This document shows, piece after piece, positions 54,012-63,575 of a stretch of DNA of 64,000 nt (the first letter of the stretch is position 1; the number at the start of each line of letters is the position of its first letter). The notes beneath the pieces were generated by a model, which was not told where the DNA came from, did no database searches, and was given only the letters and a program-made list of their open reading frames with translations. Position numbers and translations under genes: made by a program. This stretch comes from Kutzneria viridogrisea (GTDB lineage: Bacteria; Actinomycetota; Actinomycetes; Mycobacteriales; Pseudonocardiaceae), in assembly GCA_014138725.1 (NCBI GenBank), contig JACJID010000001.1, positions 1,922,001-1,986,000 on the forward strand, in the 5' to 3' direction.

Positions 54012-54049
54012 GCCCCACCCCGCGCGTGACTTCGGACCCCAGGGCTCAG
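54008..54049. terminator. Bidirectional hairpin between convergent genes
   Basis: CTGAGCCC (54008-54015) pairs with GGGCTCAG (54042-54049) around the convergent stop codons of the AHSA1 and ATPase genes. No T-tract follows on either side, which is usual in actinomycetes. Confidence 0.55.
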
Positions 54050-54537
54050 GGCGCCGGTGGACCGGCGAGCGCCGCCAGCTGGTCCACCACCTCGGTGAGC
54101 GGCGTGCGGGTGTCGATTTCCACGGTGGCCGAGGACCGGAGCAGCGGCTCGATCTCGGCTGTGTCCGCCACGATCCGGTCGCGTTCCCCGGCGGTCTTGC
54201 CGAAGGGGTTGTTGTCCCGGTTGGCGATGCGGTCCAGTACCACCGCCAAGGGCGCACTGAGCAGGACGATCTCGTCGAAACGGGAGTGGAACCTGTGCTG
54301 GTTGCATACGGTGCCCGCGATGAACAGCGGCTCACCGGAACGCTCGTGGTCCGCGATCAGCGCCTCGATCCGGTCCTCGCGCCACTGCGGCTCCCCGCCG
54401 CTGCCGTCCGGGCTGGGGACCTCCTCGATCCACCCGCCGAAGTCGGTGTCCACCACGCGATAGCCCCGCTGTTCCAGCTGGTTCAGCGCGGTCGACTTGC
54501 CCGTGCCGGACATGCCCGTCACCAGGATCACTGCCAC
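54046..54537 (-). CDS. Small P-loop ATP-binding protein (AAA/shikimate-kinase-like)
   Basis: A 163-residue protein starting at GTG. Walker A GMSGTGKSTALNQLEQRGY, then VVDTDFGGWIEEV, and VVDQLAALAG near the C-terminus. It resembles the small nucleoside/shikimate-kinase-like ATPases of actinomycetes and probably phosphorylates a small molecule; the substrate is unknown. Confidence 0.82.
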   Translation of the reverse strand: MAVILVTGMSGTGKSTALNQLEQRGYRVVDTDFGGWIEEVPSPDGSGGEPQWREDRIEALIADHERSGEPLFIAGTVCNQHRFHSRFDEIVLLSAPLAVVLDRIANRDNNPFGKTAGERDRIVADTAEIEPLLRSSATVEIDTRTPLTEVVDQLAALAGPPAP

Positions 54538-54904
54538 CCGCCCACGGTAGAGCGGCAGCCGAAGCTTTGTCAGGGCTACCGGTCGATGGCAGACGGCCCC
54601 CTTGTAGATGACGCGAAGGTCCGTCCCTGTGGGGGAAATGCGTTGCTGGCTTGCGGGGACCCCAGGTACCCATGGCACGGCTCGCGCCACGCTCTGAGTA
54701 GCAGTGCCGGGGCCATTGGCGCGATCCGCACCACGGGATCGGGGACGGTTGCGGCCATCGTGGGCGCAAGAGCCCCAGGGCGATGGGATGGCAGGATGTC
54801 TCTGCCATGGAGGAGACTTCACTGCATCGCACTACCGGTGAAGCGGCACGAGGAAAGTGATGCCAGATTGGGGACTGCCGCTGTATCCTCGCAGGTCAAG
54901 AAGT
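54538..54904. other. Non-coding stretch with probable CRISPR leader
   Basis: 367 bases without a supported gene. The last 60 bases before the first repeat (TGTATCCTCGCAGGTCAAGA at about 54882-54901) are the likely leader side of the array, since the repeat copies decay to the right. Confidence 0.5.
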
Positions 54905-55113
54905 GTCTTCCCCGCGCATGCGGGGGTGGTCCGACCGGCATCGGCGGGCACCGGATCCTGGCCTAGTCGTCCCCGCATGCGCGGGGATGGTCCATGAGCG
55001 CAGGGCGTGCGCTACCCTGGGAGCACGTCGTCCCCGCGCACGCGGGGGTGGTCCGTTCGACGCGCCCGTCGTGAAATCCAACTGCGAGTCTTCCCCGCGC
55101 GCGGGGGTGGTCC
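54905..55113 (+). CRISPR. Type I-E-like CRISPR array, 4 repeats, 3 spacers
   Basis: Repeats at 54905-54932, 54966-54993, 55027-55054 (28 bases each) and a degenerate 26-base copy at 55088-55113. The repeat begins GTCTTCCCCGC or GTCGTCCCCGC and ends GGTGGTCC/GATGGTCC, with a short stem centred on GCATGC or GCACGC. All three spacers are exactly 33 bases. The consensus is typical of actinobacterial type I-E systems. No cas gene is in the window. Confidence 0.93.
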
Positions 55114-55133
55114 CACCAGAATTACTATATTCA

Positions 55134-55171
55134 CACCAGGCCCGGTAGGACATGTCCTACCGGGCCTGGTG
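55134..55171. terminator. 38-bp perfect palindrome
   Basis: 19-bp arms meet at GGACATGTCC without a spacer. The palindrome is located just past the CRISPR array and overlaps the end of the serine-recombinase remnant. It would form a very stable hairpin or cruciform; it could act as a terminator or a recombination/plasmid-type site. Confidence 0.7.
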
Positions 55172-55654
55172 CTGTCTGGGCTGGTCATGACGGTGCTCCC
55201 AAGCGTCGCCAGAAGCGCGCTGGGCGGCCGGTTCTGGTCGGCGGCGTCTTCTGGTTTGGAGCACATCCGCCGTCCCAGAGGCGGTCTGGGCCACCTCGAA
55301 CAGGCGGCCACCAGCCAACAACGCCGCAAAGGGCTCGGTCAGCTGCGCCCGCTCAACTGAACCGTCCTCACCGATGAACAGCTTCTCGAAGAAGCCTTGG
55401 TTGATCTGTCTCTTGGTCTGGTTCGTGGCCTGGGTGTACGCCTCGTGGCAGTGCCGCACGGCAGCCAACGCCTGGCTCAGCGTGGCTTCGATGTCTCGCG
55501 TGGTCGTCTTGGCCGCCGCGATCTCGGTCTCGGCCTCGGCCAGCGCTCGGGTCAGGCGGTTCATCTCGCTGGCCAGCAGGTCTTGCGGAACAGCCCCAGC
55601 GTAGTGAGCTTGGAGCAGCTTCTGCCGCTCGTCTTGCACTTGGTGATACAGCAC
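55157..55654 (-). pseudogene. C-terminal fragment of a large serine recombinase
   Basis: 165 codons resembling the coiled-coil C-terminus of serine integrases: LYHQVQDERQKLLQAHYAGA, VPQDLLASEMNRLTRALAEA, and QINQGFFEKLFIGEDG. The catalytic resolvase domain and zinc-ribbon region are absent. It is probably a remnant of an integrated element. Confidence 0.75.
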
Positions 55655-56143
55655 CTATGCAACGAACCCGGCTACTCCCAGCGAATGCAGCAGATTGGGC
55701 AAAGCAGTAGCCATCCCGCTCAGTCGAAGAAGTTCGCCGCAGCTTCCCCCTGCTTCACCGACTACGAGACCAGCAAGCCGCTGGATCTGGATAGCTTGAA
55801 GCCGAAGGCGGGCGCGTCGGCCCACTTGCCAGCGCGACCGTAGCGAACGCGGGGGTCTTGTCGAGGCCCAAGGCTTCTCGTGGCTGTAGCTCATTGCCCT
55901 TGGAGCTCAATAGCATCGGGTCGGCTGTGGTGAGTTCACCTGCCTGTTAGGTGCTGTCCGACCAATCCTGCCCCAGGATGACCTCACCGCCCCGTCCTGC
56001 TCGACCACAACACCCACAGCGCGCACAACCCCAGACCAATCCACGCACCCCACAGCACCGCCCACCAGCTGTCCACTACGACCCGCAACCATCGGCGAGG
56101 CGCCGACTTGTCCGACCGAGCCGGATCGCACCCACGACGATCC
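55655..56143. other. Gene-poor stretch
   Basis: 489 bases without a firmly supported gene. On the minus strand, 55984-56076 could encode a 30-residue hydrophobic peptide from GTG (DSWWAVLWGAWIGLGLCALW segment), a possible micro-membrane protein, but I see no strong ribosome-binding site. Confidence 0.35.
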
Positions 56144-57217
56144 TCATGACTCGACCATCCAGCGGTTCGGTGTGCTCCAGGCCTGCTCCCAGGCCGACCA
56201 CAGCTTGCCCCATGCAGTCCCGCTCGGCATCACGGCCAACTCAGTCTCTGGAGTACTCTGCAGCACCAGAGTCGCGGCTTGGTCGCACGCGGCGATGCTC
56301 ACCAGTCCTCCGGGGTGCGGTGTGACCACAAACCGTTCCCCCAGCAGACCTACGACCGGATGCACCAGCCGGGACGCCACCCATCCCGCGCTCGGCCCGG
56401 CCTGCCAACTCAGGTGCAGGACATCCGGTTGTTCAGGTTGCACACAGAGCCCGTGGGTCTGTCCCAGCAACCACGCCCGCCGCAGCACAGCACTGGCCAG
56501 ATGCACGTATTCGGTCGCGCGCGGCCGGCTACTGAGCGCACTGACTTCCTCTGGGGTCAGCGGGATCGGGTGGTTACTCGTCCAGCGCAGCGGATCGGAC
56601 TCAGGGCGGGCCGCCTCCAGGAATGCCATGGCGGCCAACCACTGCCGGTACGACACGTTGGCCAGTAGCACCGTGGCCACCGGCTCGCTGCCGAACAGAT
56701 ACAGCTCGATGTGTCTGCGGTGCAACCTGGCCCGCAGGCCCGGTACCCCGGCCACCGTGTCGCACGAAGTGATGCGCGGCAACAACTCCAGCATCAGGGG
56801 CGCGAGAATCGGCGGCTCCAGGTGCAGCACCAACTCATCCGGCTGCGGCCGCACCATGCGCAGGGCCCGACCGGGTTGGGCCGCTAGTCCAGCCGTCAGC
56901 GGCGAACCGAGACGCATATACCCCAGCGCCCGACTGAGGGCGGCCAGAATGCCCGCCTCCAGTTGAACCTGGCCAGGGTGGGTGGCATCCGGCAGCACGG
57001 CGGCCCGGATGCGGCCGGGTAGCGGCGGCGCGTGGTCGTCGCCGAGCAGGCGGGCCGAGTAGTCCCGGCAGATGGCCCCAAGCAGCAGCGCCCGCTCCAC
57101 GGGATCCAGCTGCTGACCGCCACGAGAGATCGCGGGCAGCACCGTCGAATCGGTTTCCCCAGTGAACTGGCGGCGCAGATCGGCCAGACGACGGATCAGG
57201 CTTGTCCGGTTCGGCAC
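56144..57217 (-). CDS. Hypothetical protein, partner of an XRE regulator
   Basis: A 357-residue protein. GTG 57217 is chosen over the longer frame because GGGAG lies upstream and the extra N-terminus is low complexity. Helical N-terminus (SLIRRLADLRRQFTGE), then VERALLLGAICRDYSARLLG; a later VATVLLANVSYRQWLAAMAF segment. No known domain. It is divergent from the XRE/TPR regulator at 57478 across 260 bases, which suggests it is the target of that regulator. Confidence 0.65.
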   Translation of the reverse strand: MPNRTSLIRRLADLRRQFTGETDSTVLPAISRGGQQLDPVERALLLGAICRDYSARLLGDDHAPPLPGRIRAAVLPDATHPGQVQLEAGILAALSRALGYMRLGSPLTAGLAAQPGRALRMVRPQPDELVLHLEPPILAPLMLELLPRITSCDTVAGVPGLRARLHRRHIELYLFGSEPVATVLLANVSYRQWLAAMAFLEAARPESDPLRWTSNHPIPLTPEEVSALSSRPRATEYVHLASAVLRRAWLLGQTHGLCVQPEQPDVLHLSWQAGPSAGWVASRLVHPVVGLLGERFVVTPHPGGLVSIAACDQAATLVLQSTPETELAVMPSGTAWGKLWSAWEQAWSTPNRWMVES

Positions 57218-57477
57218 GGGCGGGCTCCCACAGCTCTTAGGCCCTCGGCACTGGCCACCGCGGGCGGGCCACGTCCGGTACCCCGAACGCCTGGGACAAC
57301 CCTGGTCTGACCAGCCAGAACTCGGAACAGAGCTGGATACGTAGATCCACAAGGCGCGGCGGGCGCCGGTTCGTCCGGAGCGGCCCCGGAGCCTTACCCG
57401 GAGGATTGCGCTGGCTCCTGTGTTTGCCCAGGTCCAGCGCTACGCTGGAATGACTGCCGACTGCGGAAGAGGCCGCC

Positions 57478-58809
57478 ATGCCGGACGTTCCCAACCTCCT
57501 GCTGCGGGCGGCCCGCGAGGTTGCCGGTCTCACCCAGGGGCAGTTGGCGGAGCAAGCCAACGCCGAGGTGGAGCGGGCGATCGGCCGACCTGGAGCCATG
57601 GACGCCGACTACATCGGCAAGCTCGAACGCGGCGTCCACTCCTGGCCGAACCAGCACTACCGCGCGGCGTTGCGGAGCGTGCTGCGGGCGGACACCGACG
57701 CGGATCTTGGTTTTCGCGGGGCGCGCAGCAGGCATGGTGCGGCTACCGGCTCGTGGCCCGCAAACGGGAGGGATGACGTGGAGCGCAAGGCATTCCTGCG
57801 AGTGCTGGCAGGCAGCGTGGCGGGGCTCGCCTTCAGCGATCCGCTGGGCGACTTCGCGGCCAACGCCGCCGTCAGCGGGCCGCGCAGGGTCGGACTGGCC
57901 GATGTCGAGCAGGTGCGGCACATGGCTCGACTGTTCGCCAGCCAGGATCACCTGGTGGGTAGCGGCTTGTCAGCCCAGACCGTACTGACCCAGCTGTCGG
58001 TCTCGGCCGGTCTGTGTGACGGGCAGTTCGCCAAGGACGCCGTGCGACAGCAGTTCTTCGCGGCGGTGGCCGAGATGGCTGACACCGCCGCAGGCATGTG
58101 CCTGGATGCGGGCACCCTCGCCCAGGCCGAACGCTGTTTCCGCTTCGCCGTGGGATGTGCCACCGAGGCCGGCGACTGGGCGATGCGGGCCAAGGCGTTG
58201 TCGGGGCTGGCCAACCTGGCCGTGCGCCAGGAGCGGGCCGACGACGCGCTGAGCTTCGCCGAGATGGCCTTGGTGCGCTCCGACCGACTGACGCCGCTGG
58301 TGCGTTCGGTGATGCACACCCGCCGCGCCCGGGCGCTGGGGCTGGCCGGTGGGCACCGGCAAGCCGACTGCCTTACCGCAGTTGCTCAGGCCGAGGATGA
58401 CTTCGCCCGCACGGGCGGCAACGAACCGGAGTGGATCGTCTACTTCGGCGGCGCGCACCTGGAGCGTGACCTGGGCCGCGCCTTGTCGCACCTGGCGCTC
58501 GGCGGTGGAGACTTCACGCCCGCCCGTCAGCGCCTGCAGGCGGCCGTCGCCCGGTTCGGTGAGCCGCCCTCCAGGGGCAAGGCGCTGGCGCTGGCGAGCC
58601 TGGCGCACCTGACCATGGCCCGCAGCGACCCGGCCGAGGCGGCAGCGCTCGGTCACCAGGCGGTGGCAGCGGCCAGCGGGGTGCGCTCCGACCGCGTGCT
58701 GGAGGCACTGCGGCAGTTGCGTACGGCGAGCACGAGCCACCGGAACTTGCCTGTGGTGCGCGAGCTGGGGCAGCGGGTGGATCTGGTGCTGAAGGCGGGG
58801 CGGGTGTAG
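57478..58809 (+). CDS. XRE-type HTH regulator with TPR-like C-terminus
   Basis: A 443-residue protein from ATG 57478 (GAAGAGG upstream). HTH: LLLRAAREVAGLTQGQLAEQ, then MDADYIGKLERGVHSWPNQ. A Pro/Ala linker follows, then helical repeats (FRFAVGCATEAGDWAMRAKA) resembling TPR sensors. Actinomycetes often pair such regulators with a divergently transcribed small gene or operon. Confidence 0.85.
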   Translation: MPDVPNLLLRAAREVAGLTQGQLAEQANAEVERAIGRPGAMDADYIGKLERGVHSWPNQHYRAALRSVLRADTDADLGFRGARSRHGAATGSWPANGRDDVERKAFLRVLAGSVAGLAFSDPLGDFAANAAVSGPRRVGLADVEQVRHMARLFASQDHLVGSGLSAQTVLTQLSVSAGLCDGQFAKDAVRQQFFAAVAEMADTAAGMCLDAGTLAQAERCFRFAVGCATEAGDWAMRAKALSGLANLAVRQERADDALSFAEMALVRSDRLTPLVRSVMHTRRARALGLAGGHRQADCLTAVAQAEDDFARTGGNEPEWIVYFGGAHLERDLGRALSHLALGGGDFTPARQRLQAAVARFGEPPSRGKALALASLAHLTMARSDPAEAAALGHQAVAAASGVRSDRVLEALRQLRTASTSHRNLPVVRELGQRVDLVLKAGRV

Positions 58810-58846
58810 CACTCCCTGGGCGTCTCGCGGCGTCTGCACTGTCAGT

Positions 58847-59780
58847 GAGCCTTTGTCAGTTGGGTGTTGTGAGCTGGACGTAGCGCCGTGTGGCGGGCCT
58901 GAACGTGGTGAAGCTCCTGGTAGGACGTGTGATTGTCGAGATCAACCCGTCCAGGCCAGGAGCTTCACGTGCTTTCCTACCCGTCGTCGATGCAGGTGTC
59001 CAGCCGGTGCCTGAGGATGCTCGCCGAGGCGTTGCGTGGTCGCCGCACAACGGTGCGGACCCGCTGGCGTCGCCTCGAACCGGGCCGCCAAGCGCTCCTG
59101 GTGCTCGCTCATCTGCGTAAAGGCGAAACCTATCGTGACCTGGCCGACGGTTTCGGGATCGCGACGAGCACCGTGTACCGGTACCTGCGGGAAGGGCTCG
59201 CGCTGCTGGCCGCGATGGCCCCGGCGCTGGACGAGGTGATCGAGGTCGCGCGCCGCAAAGCCTATGTGGTGCTCGACGGGACTCTGCTCCGCATCGACCG
59301 GGTCGGCATGGCCGGCGGACAGGATCGGCCGTTCTATTCCGGCAAGCACAAGGCTCACGGGGTGAACGAGCAGGTCATCGCCGACCCCGCCGGACGACTG
59401 ATCTGGGTGTCGCCGGCACTGCCCGGAGCACGCCACGACCTGGGCGCCGCTCGGGAGCACGGCATCGTCGACGCGATCACCACCGCGGGCATCACGGCCT
59501 GGGCCGACAGCGCCTACCAGGGCGGCGGGCCCGCGATCCGTGTCCCGCAACGCCGCCGGCGCCTCGACCCGGCCACCGGCCGCTACCGGCCGCTGTCCGC
59601 CAACCAGCGCGCGGTCAACACCGCCCACGCCCGCCTGCGCGGACCCGGCGAACGCGCGAACGCCCAGCTCAAGGCCTGGAAAATCCTCCGCAGAATCCGA
59701 TCATGCCCCAGCCGGGCCACCGAACTGGTCAACGCGATCCAGACCCTCATCCTCGCCGGATAACCAACTGACAAAGGCTC
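58847..59780 (+). mobile_element. IS5-family insertion sequence, 934 bp
   Basis: Inverted repeats GAGCCTTTGTCAGTTGG at both ends, flanked by a 3-bp duplication AGT (58844-58846 and 59781-59783). One transposase gene. Inserted immediately 5' of the lower-GC defence-like operon. Confidence 0.9.
58969..59763 (+). CDS. IS5-family transposase
   Basis: A 264-residue single-frame DDE transposase from GTG 58969 (AGGAG upstream). HTH region: GETYRDLADGFGIATSTVYR. Catalytic D, D, E: VVLDGTLLRIDRV, AWADSAYQGG, and GERANAQLKAWKIL. It appears intact. Confidence 0.9.
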   Translation: MLSYPSSMQVSSRCLRMLAEALRGRRTTVRTRWRRLEPGRQALLVLAHLRKGETYRDLADGFGIATSTVYRYLREGLALLAAMAPALDEVIEVARRKAYVVLDGTLLRIDRVGMAGGQDRPFYSGKHKAHGVNEQVIADPAGRLIWVSPALPGARHDLGAAREHGIVDAITTAGITAWADSAYQGGGPAIRVPQRRRRLDPATGRYRPLSANQRAVNTAHARLRGPGERANAQLKAWKILRRIRSCPSRATELVNAIQTLILAG

Positions 59781-59961
59781 AGTGGGTGGTATGCCTTCAT
59801 CTACTTGCTAGCACATGGCGCGACCGATCATCCGATCCGCAGTAGTCCATAGAGTCTAGTTAACTATAGGCTATATGGGTGAATCTGTTGAGTTTTGAGT
59901 AACGTCTCCTGGATGCGCAGCGAACAAGGCGAATGCAGGGCTTGATAGGCAAGCCGCCGAC

Positions 59962-59990
59962 TTTATTGCTTTCGTGTTGGGATATATAAT
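59962..59990 (+). promoter_or_regulatory. Probable promoter of the nuclease-HerA operon
   Basis: TATAAT (59985-59990) is a consensus -10 box, rare in this high-GC DNA, with TTTATT at 59962-59967 in the -35 position (17-base spacing). The AT-rich stretch 59784-60007 has no gene and lies 18 bases upstream of the first start codon. Confidence 0.5.
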
Positions 59991-60007
59991 CGGTCTGAAC
60001 GGGGACC

Positions 60008-61264
60008 ATGCACGTGAGTACAGTCATGTCGAAAACGGGAAAGAGTCGGTTCGCTGGACCGTCGATAACCGGCTACGCATATCAGTTCGACCTGACTACT
60101 CTTGAAATTCTTCGGTCAGCTCCTGGTGATGTGATCACCGTCGAGGGCTGTGAAGACATCGACATCGATGGTAGCGCGGGCTCTGAGTCGGTCCAGTGTA
60201 AGTACCTTTCGAGTGTTGCTTATTCTCCGGCCAGTATTCGCGATGCGGTGCGACCAATGTTTGATGCCTATGTCGGTGGCAGGAAGCATAATTACCGACT
60301 CTATGCCCACTTTGCAGATGGCCGTCTTGCGCCGAGTCGGCTCACAGTTGCCGACTTGCGGGAAGTGCTAACTGAACACAAACGCAAGCCTCCTGAAACG
60401 ATTCGCTACTACGAGGGCGTATCGGAGCGGGATATGCGTGATTTTGTTGAACAGTTCACGATCACTTCGGGCCCCTCCTATGACCTTCAGCGGGCGGCGG
60501 TTCGGGATGAGCTACGCGCAGCCTTTGGCGGCACCCTGGACGATGCTGAACAGTTGCACTATGGAAATGCGATGGCTGCGATCGTCGAGCTCGCGATCCA
60601 GCGTAATGAGCCTGACCGAAGGATCACGAAAGCCCAGTTTGTTGAGCGTGTAAATAGGCGCCCCGTTCTGTTCAGCCGCTGGTATGCCGAGTTTGTTGGC
60701 GAAGAGAAGGTTCTTCAAAAAACTCAGCAACGCCTAAAGGGGTTGGGGGTGTTTTGCGCTCCAAAGAAGCGCGTCATTGTGGTAGATGTTGAGCTTTTGG
60801 ATCAAGGTAATAGTGTGGCGCAAATGATTCACTTGGTCGAAGTGCTTTCAACTGAACTGTACGGCCGTGGAAGATTGAAAAACGCGAAGCCATGGACGAT
60901 GATTCTCGAAGGTTCAAGCGAAGGCGTACTCACGCTTAAGAAGCAGTTGGCGGCTTCTGGGGCCCGGTTCAACGACGGATATGAACATCTGACATTCAAT
61001 CCTTCGGTGTTTGAAGCGCTACCGCTGGTCAACACTAAGAACGGTGGCGACATGATAGAAGCGACGTCATACGGAATTCGTCTGGTTAGTGGCGACACGT
61101 ACGCTAGGCATCGGCAAGAAATTGAGATGCCTGATGCGGTAGTGAGCTTTGGATCGTCAGACTTCTCTCGCTACTTTTCTGGTGCGCCTAAGTGTGCGGT
61201 TCATGTACCAGTGGGCGATGTCGAGGCGATTATTACTTTTATGAAGGGGGTTGCCGCCCGATGA
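60008..61264 (+). CDS. PD-(D/E)xK-like nuclease, first gene of defence-type pair
   Basis: A 418-residue protein. Residues about 18-66 show the pattern GYAYQFDLTTLEIL, EGCEDIDIDGS, ESVQCKYL, in which the Asp, the following Glu/Gln and Lys fit a PD-(D/E)xK nuclease active site, resembling DUF4297-like or restriction-type nucleases. The rest has no recognised domain. Codon use and base composition are clearly lower in GC than the surroundings. The stop overlaps the ATPase ATG by 4 bases. ATG 60026 is an alternative start. Confidence 0.75.
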   Translation: MHVSTVMSKTGKSRFAGPSITGYAYQFDLTTLEILRSAPGDVITVEGCEDIDIDGSAGSESVQCKYLSSVAYSPASIRDAVRPMFDAYVGGRKHNYRLYAHFADGRLAPSRLTVADLREVLTEHKRKPPETIRYYEGVSERDMRDFVEQFTITSGPSYDLQRAAVRDELRAAFGGTLDDAEQLHYGNAMAAIVELAIQRNEPDRRITKAQFVERVNRRPVLFSRWYAEFVGEEKVLQKTQQRLKGLGVFCAPKKRVIVVDVELLDQGNSVAQMIHLVEVLSTELYGRGRLKNAKPWTMILEGSSEGVLTLKKQLAASGARFNDGYEHLTFNPSVFEALPLVNTKNGGDMIEATSYGIRLVSGDTYARHRQEIEMPDAVVSFGSSDFSRYFSGAPKCAVHVPVGDVEAIITFMKGVAAR

Positions 61265-63027
61265 CTGACATCTCCAGTATGGCAAAAGTGGTCTGCGTGG
61301 CCCCCGACCTAATTCAAATAGAAGTGCTTTCATCGGATGCCTACCAGGCGCTCGATGTGAAGGTCGAAATCGGTAGCTACCTGACGATCTCTGACGACAA
61401 AGGCCTTGCTGTAGTGGCAATCGTCCAAAGCTACCGGATTAAGGATCGCGCTGGCAGTCCCAGTGGTGAGAGTGTTACATCGCCTACGTTTGTAATTGAT
61501 GCCCAGCCAGTTGGGCGGCTTCAAGACGGGGAATTTCGGCGTGGCGGCAAGCAGATCGCGATTCCGCCCAGTCGTGTAGAGATCTCCTCGCAATCTGTGC
61601 TGACTAAGATCTATGACAGTGTTTCCGAGTCGAAGCGGTTCAGTTTCGGCCAGCTTGCGCAGGATCGCTCCGTTCGTGTCACCCTCGATGGAGACAAATT
61701 TTTTGGCAAGCACATCGGTGTTGTCGGATCAACCGGCTCTGGGAAATCGTGTACCGTAGCGAAGCTGCTGCAGGAGGGCATGGAGCCGTCTTGTGACCAG
61801 AAAGAACGAGGCGTTTTAAACAACTCGCATATCATTATCTTTGACCTTCACGGGGAGTATAAGGCTGCTTTTCCAAGTGCGCATGTGATCGATACGGGAA
61901 ACCTGAATCTTCCGTACTGGCTGATGAACTCAGAAGAGTTGGGGGAGATGTTTATTGAAAGCAATGAGCAAAACTCTCACAACCAGGTATCGCAGTTTCG
62001 CCAGGCAGTCATCGAGAATAAGGTATCTCATCACACCTCTGGCGGTGAAATCAATACATCTTATGACTCTCCTGCGTACTTCAGCCTGAGTGAGGTAATT
62101 AACTACCTGTATAATCTAAATGCTGAGATGGTAGGAAAGGGCTCTGGTGAGGATGGGAGTCCTAAGCTAAAGGATGGCACCTATGTTAAGGATCGCTCCT
62201 CTAGGTATTTTCGGGAGCGTTGCAGATTCGCAGACCCAAACTCCTCGCCAACTGCCAGGGTAAGTGGCGGCCCGTTCAATGGTGAATTCAATAGGTTCTT
62301 AATGAGGCTCGATGCGCGACTGAACGATAAACGTCTAAACTTCCTTCTTGGGCCTCGTAAGGTCGACGGAGCTGAGTACAAGACGGCCGACCTGGCTGAA
62401 CTTCTGTACCAATTCACCGGCTATGGCATCCCAAAGAGGAATGTCACCATTATCGATCTCAGTGGTATTCCGTTTGAGGTGTTAAGTGTAGTTGTGTCGC
62501 TAATTAGTAGGCTCATCTTTAGTTTCAGTTTTTACTTCCGGAAGAGCAAGAGTGTTGGCGAGTCGGACCTTCCATATTTGCTTGTCTACGAGGAAGCGCA
62601 CAATTACATTCCTCGCTCCGAAGGGGCTAAGTATGGCTCCGTCAAGAAAGCGATCGAGCGAATTGCAAAGGAGGGGCGCAAGTATGGGATCTCTCTAATG
62701 ATTGTTAGCCAACGTCCCTCTGAAATCTCCGAGACTGTATTTTCTCAGTGCAACAACTTTGTGGCAATGAGGCTAACTAACCCTAGTGATCAGCAGTACG
62801 TAAAGCGGCTTCTTCCTGACACTGTTAGTGCTATAACTGACGGTTTGCCGTCGCTAGAAAAGCAAGAGGTTATCGTAATTGGGGACTCTATTGCGATCCC
62901 TTCAGTTGTGAGGGTTGACGACGTTCTTCATCGTCCCGACTCGCGGGATATCAATTTTCATACCGAATGGAAAAAGGATTGGCTAGATTTGGCAATTCCG
63001 CTGATCTTGGAGAAGTGGACGAAGTAG
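61261..63027 (+). CDS. HerA/FtsK-type ATPase (DUF87-like)
   Basis: A 588-residue P-loop ATPase. Walker A VGSTGSGKSCTVAKLL near residue 160, an IIIFDLHGEYKAAF strand, Walker B LLVYEEAHNYIP near residue 443, sensor IVSQRPSEISETV, and FVAMRLTNPSDQQYV with an arginine-finger-like Arg. The N-terminal 150 residues form a HAS-barrel-like region. HerA ATPases partner nucleases in archaeal DNA repair and in several bacterial anti-phage systems. It is coupled to the nuclease gene (ATGA overlap). Confidence 0.85.
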   Translation: MTDISSMAKVVCVAPDLIQIEVLSSDAYQALDVKVEIGSYLTISDDKGLAVVAIVQSYRIKDRAGSPSGESVTSPTFVIDAQPVGRLQDGEFRRGGKQIAIPPSRVEISSQSVLTKIYDSVSESKRFSFGQLAQDRSVRVTLDGDKFFGKHIGVVGSTGSGKSCTVAKLLQEGMEPSCDQKERGVLNNSHIIIFDLHGEYKAAFPSAHVIDTGNLNLPYWLMNSEELGEMFIESNEQNSHNQVSQFRQAVIENKVSHHTSGGEINTSYDSPAYFSLSEVINYLYNLNAEMVGKGSGEDGSPKLKDGTYVKDRSSRYFRERCRFADPNSSPTARVSGGPFNGEFNRFLMRLDARLNDKRLNFLLGPRKVDGAEYKTADLAELLYQFTGYGIPKRNVTIIDLSGIPFEVLSVVVSLISRLIFSFSFYFRKSKSVGESDLPYLLVYEEAHNYIPRSEGAKYGSVKKAIERIAKEGRKYGISLMIVSQRPSEISETVFSQCNNFVAMRLTNPSDQQYVKRLLPDTVSAITDGLPSLEKQEVIVIGDSIAIPSVVRVDDVLHRPDSRDINFHTEWKKDWLDLAIPLILEKWTK

Positions 63028-63112
63028 GACGTAGGACGGCACTTCTTATTGTGCCCGGTCGAGTATGAGTCATTGGTGTGTCCACTGTGATACTTGCGAC
63101 ATCCCCAGTGCT

Positions 63113-63544
63113 CTACCGTTCCCGCCCCTGCGCATCCCGCATACTGACGCCGATCTCTGACAGTCGCGCTCGCACCGTGTTGGCGGTCGTGTTGAGCTTC
63201 ACCGCGATGCGCGCGAGTGGCCAGCCACCCTCGTAGAGTTGGGCAGCAGTCGGTACGTCGTCGGGGTGCAGACCTGGGGGCTTGGTGTCGATACCTCGGG
63301 CTCGCAGGTGCTTGCCGATGGTGGCGCGGCTGACGCCGAACTTGGCGGCCAGGGTGTACACGGTGGCACCGGTTCCGTAGCCCTCCACCAACTCGTCGAT
63401 CTCGGCCGGACGAAGCTGGCGAGCGGATCGGTGCGCCCTCGCGGGCGGCGCTGCGCAGGGCCAGCACTCCGGCCAGGTCTTGGCGATGTCCAGGAGCCGC
63501 CGAACCGGGCGGGGGACGTGTGAAAGCGCCGTGGTGACGCCCAC
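63113..63544 (-). CDS. Double-HTH DNA-binding protein
   Basis: A 143-residue protein from GTG. There are two HTH blocks in tandem: VYTLAAKFGVSRATIGKHLR and LARIAVKLNTTANTVRARLS. Small proteins of this kind accompany mobile elements in actinomycetes. It lies next to the second CRISPR array and could also be a recombinase fragment, since no catalytic part is present. Confidence 0.65.
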   Translation of the reverse strand: MGVTTALSHVPRPVRRLLDIAKTWPECWPCAAPPARAHRSARQLRPAEIDELVEGYGTGATVYTLAAKFGVSRATIGKHLRARGIDTKPPGLHPDDVPTAAQLYEGGWPLARIAVKLNTTANTVRARLSEIGVSMRDAQGRER

Positions 63545-63575
63545 CTACCTGACCACCAAGGACGCCGCCTGGTTC

